Shown in pieces: positions 1 to 8,267 of a stretch of 15,493 bases of DNA. Every line of letters begins with the position of its first letter. The first letter of the stretch is position 1. Made by a program: the position numbers and the translations under genes. Where the stretch lies: contig CAAEIR010000142.1 in the NCBI GenBank assembly GCA_900756035.1, forward strand, positions 1-15,493, given 5' to 3'. The notes beneath the pieces are model-generated. The model did no database searches. It saw only the letters and a program-made list of their open reading frames with translations, and had not been told where the DNA came from. This DNA is from an uncultured Anaerostipes sp. GTDB lineage: Bacteria; Bacillota; Clostridia; Lachnospirales; Lachnospiraceae.

Positions 1-18
1 AGAAAGGGAATTTACACC

Positions 19-351
19 ATGTATCAAATTGATTATACCAATGTTGGTAAACGAATGAAGACACTACGTAAACAAGCAGGCTACACCCAGGAGCAGATTG
101 CTGACGCTCTTGATGTTACCGTAGCGTTCATCAGCAACATCGAAAATGATCGTGTTAAGATGAACCTTCGCGTTCTGTCTTACTATGCAAAACTTCTGAA
201 TGTATCTATTGACTATCTTCTTCGTCCGGAATCTGACGAGAACGGAGAAAAAGACAACGTATTAAACAAAGAGATTCTTCGTCTTCTTGAGAAGTTTTCT
301 ACCGATGACAAAGAAAAATTTGTGAAGGTACTGCGCATTTTATGCAAATAG
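19..351 (+). CDS. XRE-family transcriptional regulator (small)
   Basis: This 110-residue protein has an N-terminal Cro/C1-type helix-turn-helix (about residues 9-68). The sequence TQEQIADALDVTVAFISNIE is the typical helix 2, turn and recognition helix, and LSYYAKLLNVSIDYLL closes the five-helix fold. The acidic and lysine-rich tail (about 70-110) has no recognised domain and may serve dimerisation. The start is supported by AGAAAGGG about 9 nt upstream. No effector domain, peptidase domain or toxin partner is visible, so the target cannot be assigned. The promoter lies outside the window. The gene converges on recO and ends in the shared hairpin at 383-438. The family call is firm; the biological role is unknown. 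Confidence 0.9.
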   Translation: MYQIDYTNVGKRMKTLRKQAGYTQEQIADALDVTVAFISNIENDRVKMNLRVLSYYAKLLNVSIDYLLRPESDENGEKDNVLNKEILRLLEKFSTDDKEKFVKVLRILCK

Positions 352-382
352 CATAGATACAAGAATCCTGATTAGTACCATT

Positions 383-438
383 AAAAAACGTTAAAGTTTC
401 TGCTTGCTCCTATATATGCAGAACTTTAACGTTTTTTT
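383..438. terminator. Bidirectional Rho-independent terminator between the XRE gene and recO
   Basis: A long inverted repeat pairs 383-403 with 418-437, with one bulged T and a 14-nt loop. The core ACGTTAAAGTT is flanked by an A-run on the left and a T-run on the right, so a U-tract follows the stem on either strand. The right T-run overlaps the recO stop codon (437-439). It serves the convergent XRE (+) and recO (-) transcripts. Confidence 0.9.
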
Positions 439-1159
439 ATAAGAATATTAATGATTTAAATTCATGAGGAATCTGTGTTTTCATATATCTTTCTGAAATT
501 TTCTTTAGTTCCCAGAACACCTCATCACTCACGCGAAATGTATAAAGCTTTTCGATAGAACTGCACAAGATAAATTGCAGCGTGTAAAGTGTTGAAGGGC
601 TCACTTTTTGCTTGCCTCTGTGACAGTCATTGCACACAACCCCGCCCTCTCTGGCATCAAATCCAATCAGAAGTTCTTTTTTTCCACATTTCACACACTG
701 GAAAACTTCCATCCCCAGTCCATACAAAGACAGAATTTTTATCTCAAAAATGCAGCGGATCAATTCCTTTGAAATCGTTTTTTTCTCCAGGGCACGCAAA
801 CTTTGATATAATAATTTCATAATCTCAAGTTCATCATTGTTTTCCCTTGTTAAATAAGATGCAGCTTCGCAAAAATAACTGGCATAGTAAATCAAATCCA
901 GATCCTTTTTTAATGGTTCAAAGTAATTTTCCACATTTGCCCACATCAAATTAAAAGAATTTCTTCCTTCATAGAGTCCGAACTGCCCGAATGTAAAAGG
1001 CTGGCATGCTGCGGCATAGGGACTGGTTGCTTTCTTTGCCCCACGGGCAAAAGCGGAGATTCTTCCCCGCTCTTTTGTCAGCAATACAATTCGACGATCG
1101 TATTCCCCGATATTTCCCGTCTGAAGAACCAGACCTGTCACTTTAATCTCCTGCCCCAT
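437..1159 (-). CDS. recO: DNA repair protein RecO
   Basis: RecO loads RecA on SSB-coated single-stranded DNA with RecR in the RecFOR recombination-repair pathway, in the cytoplasm. The 240-residue product has the N-terminal OB-fold (about 1-80, with VTGLVLQTGNIGEYDRRIVL and FARGAKK) followed by the helical domain. A four-cysteine zinc site is intact: C155-x2-C158 and C176-x2-C179. Its length is close to that of other Firmicute RecO proteins. The start lies 2 nt after the era stop, with only a weak AAGAAAGAAG Shine-Dalgarno, so translation is probably coupled to era. It is the last gene of the operon and ends in the bidirectional terminator. The glyQS genes often found after recO in Firmicutes are absent here. 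The assignment is secure. Confidence 0.96.
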   Translation of the reverse strand: MGQEIKVTGLVLQTGNIGEYDRRIVLLTKERGRISAFARGAKKATSPYAAACQPFTFGQFGLYEGRNSFNLMWANVENYFEPLKKDLDLIYYASYFCEAASYLTRENNDELEIMKLLYQSLRALEKKTISKELIRCIFEIKILSLYGLGMEVFQCVKCGKKELLIGFDAREGGVVCNDCHRGKQKVSPSTLYTLQFILCSSIEKLYTFRVSDEVFWELKKISERYMKTQIPHEFKSLIFL

Positions 1160-1161
1160 TC

Positions 1162-2067
1162 TTATACTTCTTTCTTATCATATCCATAGTTTTTCAACAA
1201 AAGATCCCGATCTCTCCAGTCTTTTTTTACTTTAACCCAAAGCTGTAAATTCACCTTCATATCCAGAAGATTTTCCATTTCGATTCGTGCCTGTGTTCCA
1301 ATCTTCTTAAGCATCGCACCTTGCTTTCCTATGATGATTCCTTTATGAGAATCTCTCTCACAGACAATCGTCGCGTCAATATCCACAATATGTCCGTGAC
1401 GCCTTACTTTCATAGCATCAATCACAACTGCGATTCCATGTGGAATTTCCTGACTTAAAAGGCGAAGCGCTTTTTCTCTGATCAGTTCCGCACAAATCTG
1501 ACGTTCCGGCTGATCCGTAACGGTATCTTCGTCAAAATACATCGGCCCCTCATCCAGATATTTGAAAATGCTGTCGATAACATCCTCTGTGTTTTTGCCT
1601 TTTAATGCGGAAACCGGAATGATTTCGGCAAATTCACAGACATCCTTATAAGTATCAATCGCCTCAAAAATATCTTTTTCTTCTACCGTATCAATCTTAT
1701 TAATAATCAAAATAATCGGAGTGTTAACTTTGGAAAGCTGCTCGATAATATAGCGTTCTCCACCGCCGATAAAGGTACTCGGCTCCACCAGCCAAAGAAC
1801 AATGTCTACCTCATTTAATGTTCTCTCTGCCACCTGAAGCATATAATCTCCAAGCTTATTTTTTGCCCGGTTAATTCCCGGCGTATCCAGAAAAATAATC
1901 TGTCCTCTCTCATCCGTAAACACCGTCTGAATCCGGTTTCTTGTTGTCTGTGGTTTACTGGAAGTAATTGCAATTTTCTGTCCGATCAGCCGATTCATTA
2001 AAGTAGATTTCCCAACATTCGGACGTCCGATCAGCGTTACAAACCCTGATTTGAATACATTTGCCAT
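1162..2067 (-). CDS. era: GTPase Era
   Basis: Era is a membrane-associated GTPase needed for 16S rRNA processing and 30S maturation. The 301 residues match the standard family length. The G-domain motifs are all present: G1 GRPNVGKS (14-21), G3 DTPG (61-64), G4 NKID (123-126) and G5 SAL (153-155). The C-terminal KH RNA-binding domain carries GIIIGKQGAMLKKIG (about 243-257). AAAGGA about 7 nt upstream supports the ATG. It sits 15 nt downstream of the M16C protease gene and 2 nt upstream of recO, the era-recO pairing seen across Firmicutes. Nothing is missing or altered. The assignment is secure. Confidence 0.98.
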   Translation of the reverse strand: MANVFKSGFVTLIGRPNVGKSTLMNRLIGQKIAITSSKPQTTRNRIQTVFTDERGQIIFLDTPGINRAKNKLGDYMLQVAERTLNEVDIVLWLVEPSTFIGGGERYIIEQLSKVNTPIILIINKIDTVEEKDIFEAIDTYKDVCEFAEIIPVSALKGKNTEDVIDSIFKYLDEGPMYFDEDTVTDQPERQICAELIREKALRLLSQEIPHGIAVVIDAMKVRRHGHIVDIDATIVCERDSHKGIIIGKQGAMLKKIGTQARIEMENLLDMKVNLQLWVKVKKDWRDRDLLLKNYGYDKKEV

Positions 2068-2082
2068 ATTTTTTCCTTTCTC

Positions 2083-4983
2083 TTAAAGTACATGTTCAAT
2101 CCGATCAAAAAGTTCTTTGTTCTGATCTAATTTTTCTTCATTTCCGACACAACAGCGGTTTGAAGCATCAACCACTGCTTTTACAAGAGGAGCCAGTCTG
2201 CGGATATCTTCTACACTGCAAGTAAGAATCTGGTCACGGTCTCTCTGGAGGTCTTCCTCTGTCCTGCCCATAAAATACGCATGAAAGCTCCGTGATCCCA
2301 TATCCTCTGCTTCCATTGGAAGATCCATATTTCCAATAGTTCCGATAATATATTTTTTCATATCACGCTCATCTGCCTCAAACTCTGCCACATAATCTGC
2401 TGCATTCTCATAAACCTGATAGGTTTCTGCAAGATTTGGATCACGATAGGTTACAAACATGGAATCTCCCTGAGTTCCAAAACTGCACATACAGCCATAT
2501 GCTCCACCCTTGACTCTCAGCTGAATCCACAGATATTCATAGGAGAAAATCATCTGAAGTACTTTAAGTGCCCCGGTATACTCAAATCCCTGCTCTGCAA
2601 AATTTCCTGCACATGCAGCATACTGGACACCTCCGGCAGTAGCAAATCCTTCATTTTTCTTTTTGCATAAAACCTGAACTTTTTTTACATCTGTTTCATC
2701 TGCATAGAGTCTCTGAACAAAACTGGCCAATGCCTGTTCCATAAACTCCGGCTTTTGTTCTTTTCCTGTATAGCTGACCGTCAGATACTGCTTCTGGAAA
2801 ATCGCCTTAGCGGCATCTTGAAGTCCCTTTGTGATGGTTTCCCATTGATTTTCAAAATCTTCATACCATCCTTTTACAGTCTCAAACATGCTGATTCCCT
2901 GAATTTCTTCACGATAAGCCGCATATTCTGAAAAATAAGACATGGCACGGCTGGATGCTGTCTTATGGCCGGTCTCTGTCAGGCTGATTTTTAAATTGGT
3001 ATAAATCTGTCCAATAATTTCCTTTAATCGCTTTTTATCGTTTAGCTTACTCTCAAACGCAACTTCCTCTAATAATTCAAATGCTTTTTCGATATTTTCG
3101 TAAAAACATTTTGTTTTTAAGATAAACATCGGCAGAAATTCATGGACACCCTTAGGCATAACATCCATCGTTGCCGCAATACCACCTGTCTCAATGCTGA
3201 TTTCATTTCCCAATTCCAGATACGTACGCTGACTGGTATCAACACCGGTCAGGACTTCTGTTAATAACGATGCATATACTGCCAGATCCATTGGCACAAA
3301 ACTCATATCAAACGCTAATTTCAGGTAACAGATCCGATTTGTAAAGTATGGGTGCCACAACACTTTCACTCCGCATAATTCTCCCACTTCATTGGCAAGA
3401 GGTTTTACTTTTTGACGAATATCCGCAAGATCAATAACCGGTATTTTTTCCAGTTCTTCTTTGGCAGAAGGCTGTTCCTGCAATTCCTTCAAATGCCTTG
3501 TTTCCTCTGCCAGAAGGCGAATTTCGTCCTGTGAAAGGGAATCCTTGTATTTTCTTAATTTCTCTGCTTCTTCCTGATCCTTTACTTTTTGAAGTCCCTT
3601 TTTCGGCTTCAGTACTACAATGGATTTGTGGAAATTATTCAGAAGATATTTCCGAATCAACTCTTCAAAATATCCTGTTTTCATTTCCTTCTTGAGCAGC
3701 TCAAATGTCTCATTTGTTTTAATATGAATAAACGGTTTTTCATCGTCGTAAAGCCAGCTGTCATACATTTGAAGTCCATACATCAGACCTTTTGGGAAAC
3801 GCCCGAAATTGGCTTCGCGATATTTAAACTCATAAAAATTAAAGGCTGCTTCCAGACTTCTTTGAGGAATTCCGTTTTCTGCAATCTCAAGAAGTTTCTG
3901 CTCCAGAATCTGTACGAACTCTTCCTGCTGATCTTCTCTCGCCTCCTGTGCGATAACAGAGAAAACAGGCTGTTCAATCCCGTTATCATAAGAACTCTGA
4001 ATATCTTTGCCGATCTGAGCGTCCATCAGTGCTTTTTTCACCGGCGCCCCCGGAGCTCCGAATAAAGCACGGTTTAAAATCTGAAATCCCAGATACAATT
4101 TAGGGTCCAGACTATCTTTGATCACCGCATTATAAGAGAGGTATGTCTTATCCTCCTCAGAATCATTTTCTCCAACCGGATAATATTCTTCCAGCTTTCT
4201 GACTTCCTCAAATGGCTTTTGCATTTCCCAGGAAGAATCAATATCTTTTTTCTCAAAATCTTTTAAATAATGCTCATGCAAAAATTCCAGATACTGATCT
4301 GCATCCATATCCCCATAAAGATAAATATAGCTGTTTGACGGATGATAATATGTTCTGTGGAAGTCTAAGAACATCTCATAAGTCAGATCCGGCACTGACT
4401 TCGGATCACCTCCGGATTCAAATCCATAAGGAGTGTCGCTAAGCAGTGACTTTTGAATAACTCTTGCAAGCTGCTGATCCGGTGATGAGAAAACACCTTT
4501 CATTTCATTGAAAACAACTCCGTTATAGGTCAAAGGGGCATCTTCGGATTCTAAATCATAATGCCATCCTTCCTGTTTTAAGATCTCCGGCTTTTGATAA
4601 ATATTCGGATAAAATACTGCGTCCAAATAGACATGCATCAGATTAAAAAAGTCTTTGTCATTCTGGCTTGCCACCGGATATACTGTTTTATCCGGATAGG
4701 TCATCGCATTTAAAAATGTATTAAGAGATCCTTTTACAAGCTCTACAAAAGGATCTTTCAGAGGAAATTCTCTGGAGCCGCACAGCACAGAATGTTCCAG
4801 AATATGAGGAACTCCTGTGTCATCTTTTGGGGGAGTTTTAAATCCGATCTGAAACACTTTATTATCATCCTCATTGGAAATCACAACTACTCTTGCCCCG
4901 GTCTGATTATGGCGAAGCAAGAATCCGGTTCCGTCCAATTCTTCCAGTCTTTCCTCTTTTATCACTGTATAATTTTTATTCAT
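2083..4983 (-). CDS. M16C-family zinc metalloprotease (PreP/insulinase-like)
   Basis: This 966-residue protein fits the single-chain M16C (presequence protease/falcilysin-like) family, whose chambered enzymes degrade short unfolded peptides. The inverted zinc motif H60-x2-E63-H64 (HILEHSVLCGS) is intact. The distal zinc ligand is probably E160 in NEMKG. The C-terminal half carries the inactive M16-like domains, including VKGGAYGC. There is no signal peptide, so it should be cytoplasmic. A longer frame begins at TTG 5007, but AAAGGAG sits 6 nt before the ATG at 4983, so that start is preferred; in the longer frame this Shine-Dalgarno would be coding. It lies between the SufC/SufB pair and era-recO. 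The link to Fe-S assembly or ribosome maturation is positional only. Substrates are unknown; the family call is firm. Confidence 0.93.
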   Translation of the reverse strand: MNKNYTVIKEERLEELDGTGFLLRHNQTGARVVVISNEDDNKVFQIGFKTPPKDDTGVPHILEHSVLCGSREFPLKDPFVELVKGSLNTFLNAMTYPDKTVYPVASQNDKDFFNLMHVYLDAVFYPNIYQKPEILKQEGWHYDLESEDAPLTYNGVVFNEMKGVFSSPDQQLARVIQKSLLSDTPYGFESGGDPKSVPDLTYEMFLDFHRTYYHPSNSYIYLYGDMDADQYLEFLHEHYLKDFEKKDIDSSWEMQKPFEEVRKLEEYYPVGENDSEEDKTYLSYNAVIKDSLDPKLYLGFQILNRALFGAPGAPVKKALMDAQIGKDIQSSYDNGIEQPVFSVIAQEAREDQQEEFVQILEQKLLEIAENGIPQRSLEAAFNFYEFKYREANFGRFPKGLMYGLQMYDSWLYDDEKPFIHIKTNETFELLKKEMKTGYFEELIRKYLLNNFHKSIVVLKPKKGLQKVKDQEEAEKLRKYKDSLSQDEIRLLAEETRHLKELQEQPSAKEELEKIPVIDLADIRQKVKPLANEVGELCGVKVLWHPYFTNRICYLKLAFDMSFVPMDLAVYASLLTEVLTGVDTSQRTYLELGNEISIETGGIAATMDVMPKGVHEFLPMFILKTKCFYENIEKAFELLEEVAFESKLNDKKRLKEIIGQIYTNLKISLTETGHKTASSRAMSYFSEYAAYREEIQGISMFETVKGWYEDFENQWETITKGLQDAAKAIFQKQYLTVSYTGKEQKPEFMEQALASFVQRLYADETDVKKVQVLCKKKNEGFATAGGVQYAACAGNFAEQGFEYTGALKVLQMIFSYEYLWIQLRVKGGAYGCMCSFGTQGDSMFVTYRDPNLAETYQVYENAADYVAEFEADERDMKKYIIGTIGNMDLPMEAEDMGSRSFHAYFMGRTEEDLQRDRDQILTCSVEDIRRLAPLVKAVVDASNRCCVGNEEKLDQNKELFDRIEHVL

Positions 4984-5015
4984 AGATATCTCCTTTTTCT
5001 TACACAAAGCGAATA

Positions 5016-5041
5016 CAGGCGTTGTAATATTACAACGCCTG
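5016..5041. repeat. 26-bp perfect palindrome between sufB-type gene and M16C protease
   Basis: The two halves (5016-5028 and 5029-5041) are exact reverse complements, centred on TGTAATATTACA with GC-rich flanks (CAGGCG and CGCCTG). It starts 7 nt after the sufB-type stop codon, reading on the minus strand. No U-tract follows on the minus strand, so it is not a standard intrinsic terminator. It may be an operator for a dimeric regulator or an intercistronic mRNA hairpin that sets relative expression of the upstream and downstream genes. Confidence 0.85.
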
Positions 5042-5048
5042 ATCGGTT

Positions 5049-5978
5049 TTATTTTAAGAAGCCATTAACAATCTGTTCTTCTGCCTCTTCTTCTGTAAGT
5101 CCCAGTGTCATCAGCTTCGTCAGCTGTTCTCCGGCAATTTTTCCAATGGCTGCTTCATGAATTAAAGATGCATCTGAATTGTTCGCGCTGATCTCAGGAA
5201 TTGCGCTGATTTTTGCATCTCCGATAATAATCGCATCACATTCTGTATGTCCGCTGCATCTGGCATTTCCGTGAACTTTGGAAATGAAAGTCTGAGAAGA
5301 CTGATCCTTCGCTACAGATCTGGATACAATATGCGCCCCGGATTCTGAGCCGTTTAAGCTTACCTCAAACTCGCTGACCGCATCCTGCTGTCCATGCGTC
5401 ATCAAACGCTCCATCACCGTAAGAGTCGCACCTTCCTCAAGGGTTGCTGTAGTAATACGTTTCGTGGAATCTACCCCTTTGATCTGTGCAGTATCCATCT
5501 CCATATATCCGTTTTTGCCGATTTCTACAACTGTTTCCGGATTCATAATCCGCTTACCGTTGCCATCACCGGAACCATAATGTTTTTCTACATAACGGAC
5601 TCTTGCATTCTCTTCCAAAAAGAAACGATGAATTCCATCATGCTTACTGTCCGCCGTTCCACTGTTATGAATTCCACATCCGGCAATAATCGTTACATCT
5701 GCATCTTTCCCAATATAAAAATCATTATACACTGCTTCTGTCAGCCCTGCCTGACTTAAGACAACCGGAATATGGACACTCTCGTTTTTTGTCCCCGGTT
5801 TGATCTTAATATCGATTCCGGTTCCGTCATCTTTCGGAATAATCTCAATATTTTCAGAACTATGTCTTGCAATTCCCTGTCCGTTGGCTCTGATATTAAA
5901 TGCACCTACCGGAATCTCATGAAGCCCTGAAACGGCCTCTAATAACTGTTTCTGAATCGGATCCATTTTTATTTCCAT
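5049..5978 (-). CDS. sufB: SufB/SufD-type Fe-S cluster scaffold protein (minimal SufB)
   Basis: This protein contains the SufBD beta-helix core and should act with SufC as an Fe-S cluster assembly scaffold. At 309 residues it is much shorter than E. coli SufB (about 495), lacking most of the N-terminal region. The C-terminal core has ECDAIIIGD with C247, and LIHEAAIGKI with H274 and E275. These align by eye with the SufB catalytic Cys and His-Glu, whereas SufD keeps the His but not the Glu. It is therefore SufB-like in active residues, although many databases would label it SufD or SufBD family. GGAGG lies 8 nt before ATG 5978, one nt after the sufC stop; an ATG 15 nt earlier lacks a good site. 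No sufS, sufU or separate sufD is in the window. It resembles the two-gene SUF-like minimal systems of anaerobes. Confidence 0.88.
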   Translation of the reverse strand: MEIKMDPIQKQLLEAVSGLHEIPVGAFNIRANGQGIARHSSENIEIIPKDDGTGIDIKIKPGTKNESVHIPVVLSQAGLTEAVYNDFYIGKDADVTIIAGCGIHNSGTADSKHDGIHRFFLEENARVRYVEKHYGSGDGNGKRIMNPETVVEIGKNGYMEMDTAQIKGVDSTKRITTATLEEGATLTVMERLMTHGQQDAVSEFEVSLNGSESGAHIVSRSVAKDQSSQTFISKVHGNARCSGHTECDAIIIGDAKISAIPEISANNSDASLIHEAAIGKIAGEQLTKLMTLGLTEEEAEEQIVNGFLK

Positions 5979-5979
5979 C

Positions 5980-6717
5980 TTAACATCCTCCATTCTTCCA
6001 GCATCCGCATCCGGCTCCGTCGGCGCTGTTTAACAGCTTCGGAAGGAAACTCTGCGCATCTTCATGCTCCATAATCTCCCCATCTGCAATCACGATAATT
6101 TCATCTGCAATTCTTAAAATTCTCTCCTGATGAGAAATAATTAAAATAGATCCCTGAATGTCCTTTCTCATTCTCTCAAATACTTTAATCAGATTCTGAA
6201 AACTCCAAAGATCTATTCCCGCCTCCGGCTCATCAAACACAGATAATTTTGTTCCTCTTGCCAGAATCGTTGCAATCTCAATTCTTTTTAATTCTCCGCC
6301 GGACAGACTTCCATCCACCTCACGGTTTACATAATCTCTGGCACATAATCCTACTTCTGAGAGATATTCGCATGCTTCTCCTCTGGTAATCTCATGTCCT
6401 GCTGCCAGCTGAATTAAATCATATACGGTAATTCCCTTAAAGCGCACCGGCTGCTGAAATGCGAAACTGATCCCAAGCTTTGCACGCTCTGTAATATTTA
6501 AACTTGTAATATCCTGTCCATTCCAGATAATCTGACCGGATGTCGGCTGCTCAATTCCCACAATAATCTTTGCAAGCGTTGATTTTCCTCCTCCGTTTGG
6601 TCCGGTAATCGCAATAAATTTATGATCATCCAGCGTTAAACTGATATTGTTGATAATCGTTTTTTCTTTCTCCTTCTCATCTGTCACTGCAAATGAAATG
6701 TTCTTTAACTCTAACAT
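5980..6717 (-). CDS. sufC: Fe-S assembly ATPase SufC
   Basis: SufC is the ABC-type ATPase of the SUF complex; its ATP-driven dimerisation remodels SufB. The 245-residue product shows Walker A GPNGGGKST (39-47), Q-loop FQQP (87-90), signature LSGGE (138-142), Walker B LSVFDEPEAGID (158-169) and switch H196. The PEAGID segment is characteristic of SufC. The start at 6717 has GGAGG 4-5 nt upstream; an 11-codon longer frame exists but has no comparable site. An unusual feature is the C-terminal tail after residue 235, GCGCWKNGGC, with three cysteines (237, 239, 245), not a usual SufC feature as far as I know. It is the first gene of the minus-strand operon and is coupled to the SufB-type gene. 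The ABC subtype is firm. Confidence 0.92.
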   Translation of the reverse strand: MLELKNISFAVTDEKEKEKTIINNISLTLDDHKFIAITGPNGGGKSTLAKIIVGIEQPTSGQIIWNGQDITSLNITERAKLGISFAFQQPVRFKGITVYDLIQLAAGHEITRGEACEYLSEVGLCARDYVNREVDGSLSGGELKRIEIATILARGTKLSVFDEPEAGIDLWSFQNLIKVFERMRKDIQGSILIISHQERILRIADEIIVIADGEIMEHEDAQSFLPKLLNSADGAGCGCWKNGGC

Positions 6718-6840
6718 CTTTCCTCCATCTAAAGAATGACTGAAATTCATACATTCATTGGTTTTTCTAATCCTTATTATGCTACTACAAATGGAACAGA
6801 AAAAAAAGGGGGTCTCTTGTATTTTTTGCTGTTTTTTCTA

Positions 6841-6846
6841 ATTATA
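6841..6846 (-). promoter_or_regulatory. Candidate -10 box for the sufC operon
   Basis: A TATAAT hexamer on the minus strand lies just beyond the terminator at 6862-6903 and about 125 nt upstream of sufC. I see no convincing -35 (only TCTTTT-like sequence at 16-17 nt). CATAAT closer to sufC is an alternative. The leader of about 120 nt is AT-rich with an A8-G5 run around 6800-6812. No Rrf2/IscR-like site was recognised. Confidence 0.3.
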
Positions 6847-6861
6847 TATTTCGCTATTACC

Positions 6862-6903
6862 AAAAAGATATCCCGGGACAATTTTATTCCGGGATATCTT
6901 TTT
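6862..6903. terminator. Rho-independent terminator after the GH25 lysozyme gene
   Basis: A 15-bp perfect stem pairs 6862-6876 with 6889-6903 (AAAAAGATATCCCGG and its complement), with a 12-nt loop. On the minus strand the stem ends in UUUUU, about 12 nt past the lysozyme stop codon at 6915. It separates the lysozyme transcript from the sufC operon. Confidence 0.9.
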
Positions 6904-6914
6904 AAAAATATTTC

Positions 6915-8267
6915 TTATCTTTTTATAGACTTTACAGAGGAAAATGCGCTGTAATAATTCTTTCCTCCCACTCGCTTATAGGAACGCACTTTAAAGTAAT
7001 ATCTCTTTTTCCTCTTTAACTTGCTTTTTGTGTAAGAAGAACTTTTGGCAGATGCCGTCTTAATCCTTTTGTATCCGGATTTCTTCTTTGTTGACATGTA
7101 CACCTGATATCTGGTAGTTCCGCTGACTTTTGTCCAGTAAATCTTAACAGAACTTTTTCCGCTTTTCTTTAACTTCCTAATCTTGTTGGTCTTTGGCTTG
7201 ACCGTAACGGTACAGGAAGATCGCTGTCCGTTGCTGATTCTTGCGGTAATTGTTACTTTTCCTGCGCTCTTTGCAGTAACTTTTCCACTGCTGCTTACTG
7301 TTGCAATCTTTTTATTAGAAGAAGACCAGGTCACTTGCGAGCGGTAACTGCTTTTTACCGGATCGGATGCTTTCAGCGTATAACTCTTGCCTGCCGTCAG
7401 ACTAAGACTGCTCTTGTTTACTTTCACACTCGGAGAATAACCGCCCTTTGACCAGCTTCCGATCTTAAAATTTAAATCTGCCTTTCCATTGATGCCCGGA
7501 ATCGTTCCACCATCGGTATACTGCCACATATGGTAGCTTCCCCGGTAAGTACAGGTATTGCCCCATGACGCCACCCATTTCGGATATTTTGAAAATACCG
7601 GAGCCGTCAGTTTATTCGTAAACCAGTCTTTATTACTATAAATTCCGATGTTGATATAGCCGGCAGCTTCCAGAGTACTTGTAAAAGTTTTCGCATTCTC
7701 CCCAAGCTGTGCAGCACTTAAATTCCTTAAAGAATTATCCTCAATGTCATAATAAATCGGATATGACGGATGCTTTCCCTTTAACAGACGGATTACATGC
7801 TCCGCCTCGCTCTTTGCCTTGGCCGTAGTATCCGCATAAGAATACAGATAAACCCCATAAGGAATGGAAAGCCGCTCACACTCACTGGAATTATATGCCC
7901 AATATCCATCATCTTGCTTTATCTCATTCATTCCATATCCACAGCGAAGAATCGCAAAATTCACCTGCCCGCTGTTCTTTACCTGCTCCCAGTCAATCTT
8001 TCCCTGATGTGCGCTAACATCAATTCCCTGTGCCGCGGCATTGGATGGCTTGATCACTCTGGCAGCGCCTCTTAAGGACTTCCCGGAATCTTCCCTCGGT
8101 TTTCCATCTTCATAGCGCCAGCTATTGGCGTGATCTCCCTGCTCTGATGTCTTCCAAGCTCCCTGCACAGTACACGCCGGCCAAAGTGACACAAGGACAC
8201 TAAGAATCAGCATCAAAATGCCTACTACAAGACCTATGATTATCCCCCGTTTTTCACTTCGTTTCAT
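6915..8267 (-). CDS. Membrane-anchored GH25 lysozyme with Big2 and FN3-like domains
   Basis: This 450-residue muramidase should cleave the MurNAc-GlcNAc bond of peptidoglycan outside the membrane. A hydrophobic segment (about 8-30) after a KRSEKR start acts as signal anchor. The GH25 domain (about 80-272) shows GIDVSAHQG with D83, YYDIEDN with the D174/E176 catalytic pair, and MWQYTDGGTIPGINGKADLNF-type closing motifs. A Big2 immunoglobulin-like domain follows (about 279-357, VTWSSSNKKIATVSSSGKVTA), then a very basic FN3-like domain (about 361-450). Residues 37-60 weakly resemble a cell-wall-binding repeat. AAAGGA lies 10 nt before the ATG, a rather long spacing, and a strong AGGAGG further upstream serves a short ORF overlapping the start. 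It sits downstream of sigE but has its own likely promoter. A sporulation role is only inferred from position. Confidence 0.93.
   Translation of the reverse strand: MKRSEKRGIIIGLVVGILMLILSVLVSLWPACTVQGAWKTSEQGDHANSWRYEDGKPREDSGKSLRGAARVIKPSNAAAQGIDVSAHQGKIDWEQVKNSGQVNFAILRCGYGMNEIKQDDGYWAYNSSECERLSIPYGVYLYSYADTTAKAKSEAEHVIRLLKGKHPSYPIYYDIEDNSLRNLSAAQLGENAKTFTSTLEAAGYINIGIYSNKDWFTNKLTAPVFSKYPKWVASWGNTCTYRGSYHMWQYTDGGTIPGINGKADLNFKIGSWSKGGYSPSVKVNKSSLSLTAGKSYTLKASDPVKSSYRSQVTWSSSNKKIATVSSSGKVTAKSAGKVTITARISNGQRSSCTVTVKPKTNKIRKLKKSGKSSVKIYWTKVSGTTRYQVYMSTKKKSGYKRIKTASAKSSSYTKSKLKRKKRYYFKVRSYKRVGGKNYYSAFSSVKSIKR

Noticed and set aside
3589..4065. 158-codon plus-strand frame inside the M16C protease gene
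   Set aside because: It is antisense to a well-conserved coding sequence, lacks a ribosome site and shows no recognisable motif.
6790..6830. A-rich hairpin in the sufC leader (ACAG-A run with T run-CTGT), considered as a riboswitch or attenuator
   Set aside because: Pairing is almost wholly A-U, and no conserved riboswitch core or terminator was recognisable.
6736..6954. 72-codon plus-strand frame between sufC and the lysozyme gene
   Set aside because: It crosses the strong terminator hairpin and the AT-rich sufC leader, and its composition looks noncoding.
7140..7210. Lysine/serine-rich low-complexity coding at the lysozyme C-terminus, considered as a repeat array or frameshift
   Set aside because: The reading frame is continuous and the residues fit a basic FN3-like domain with no exact nucleotide repeats.
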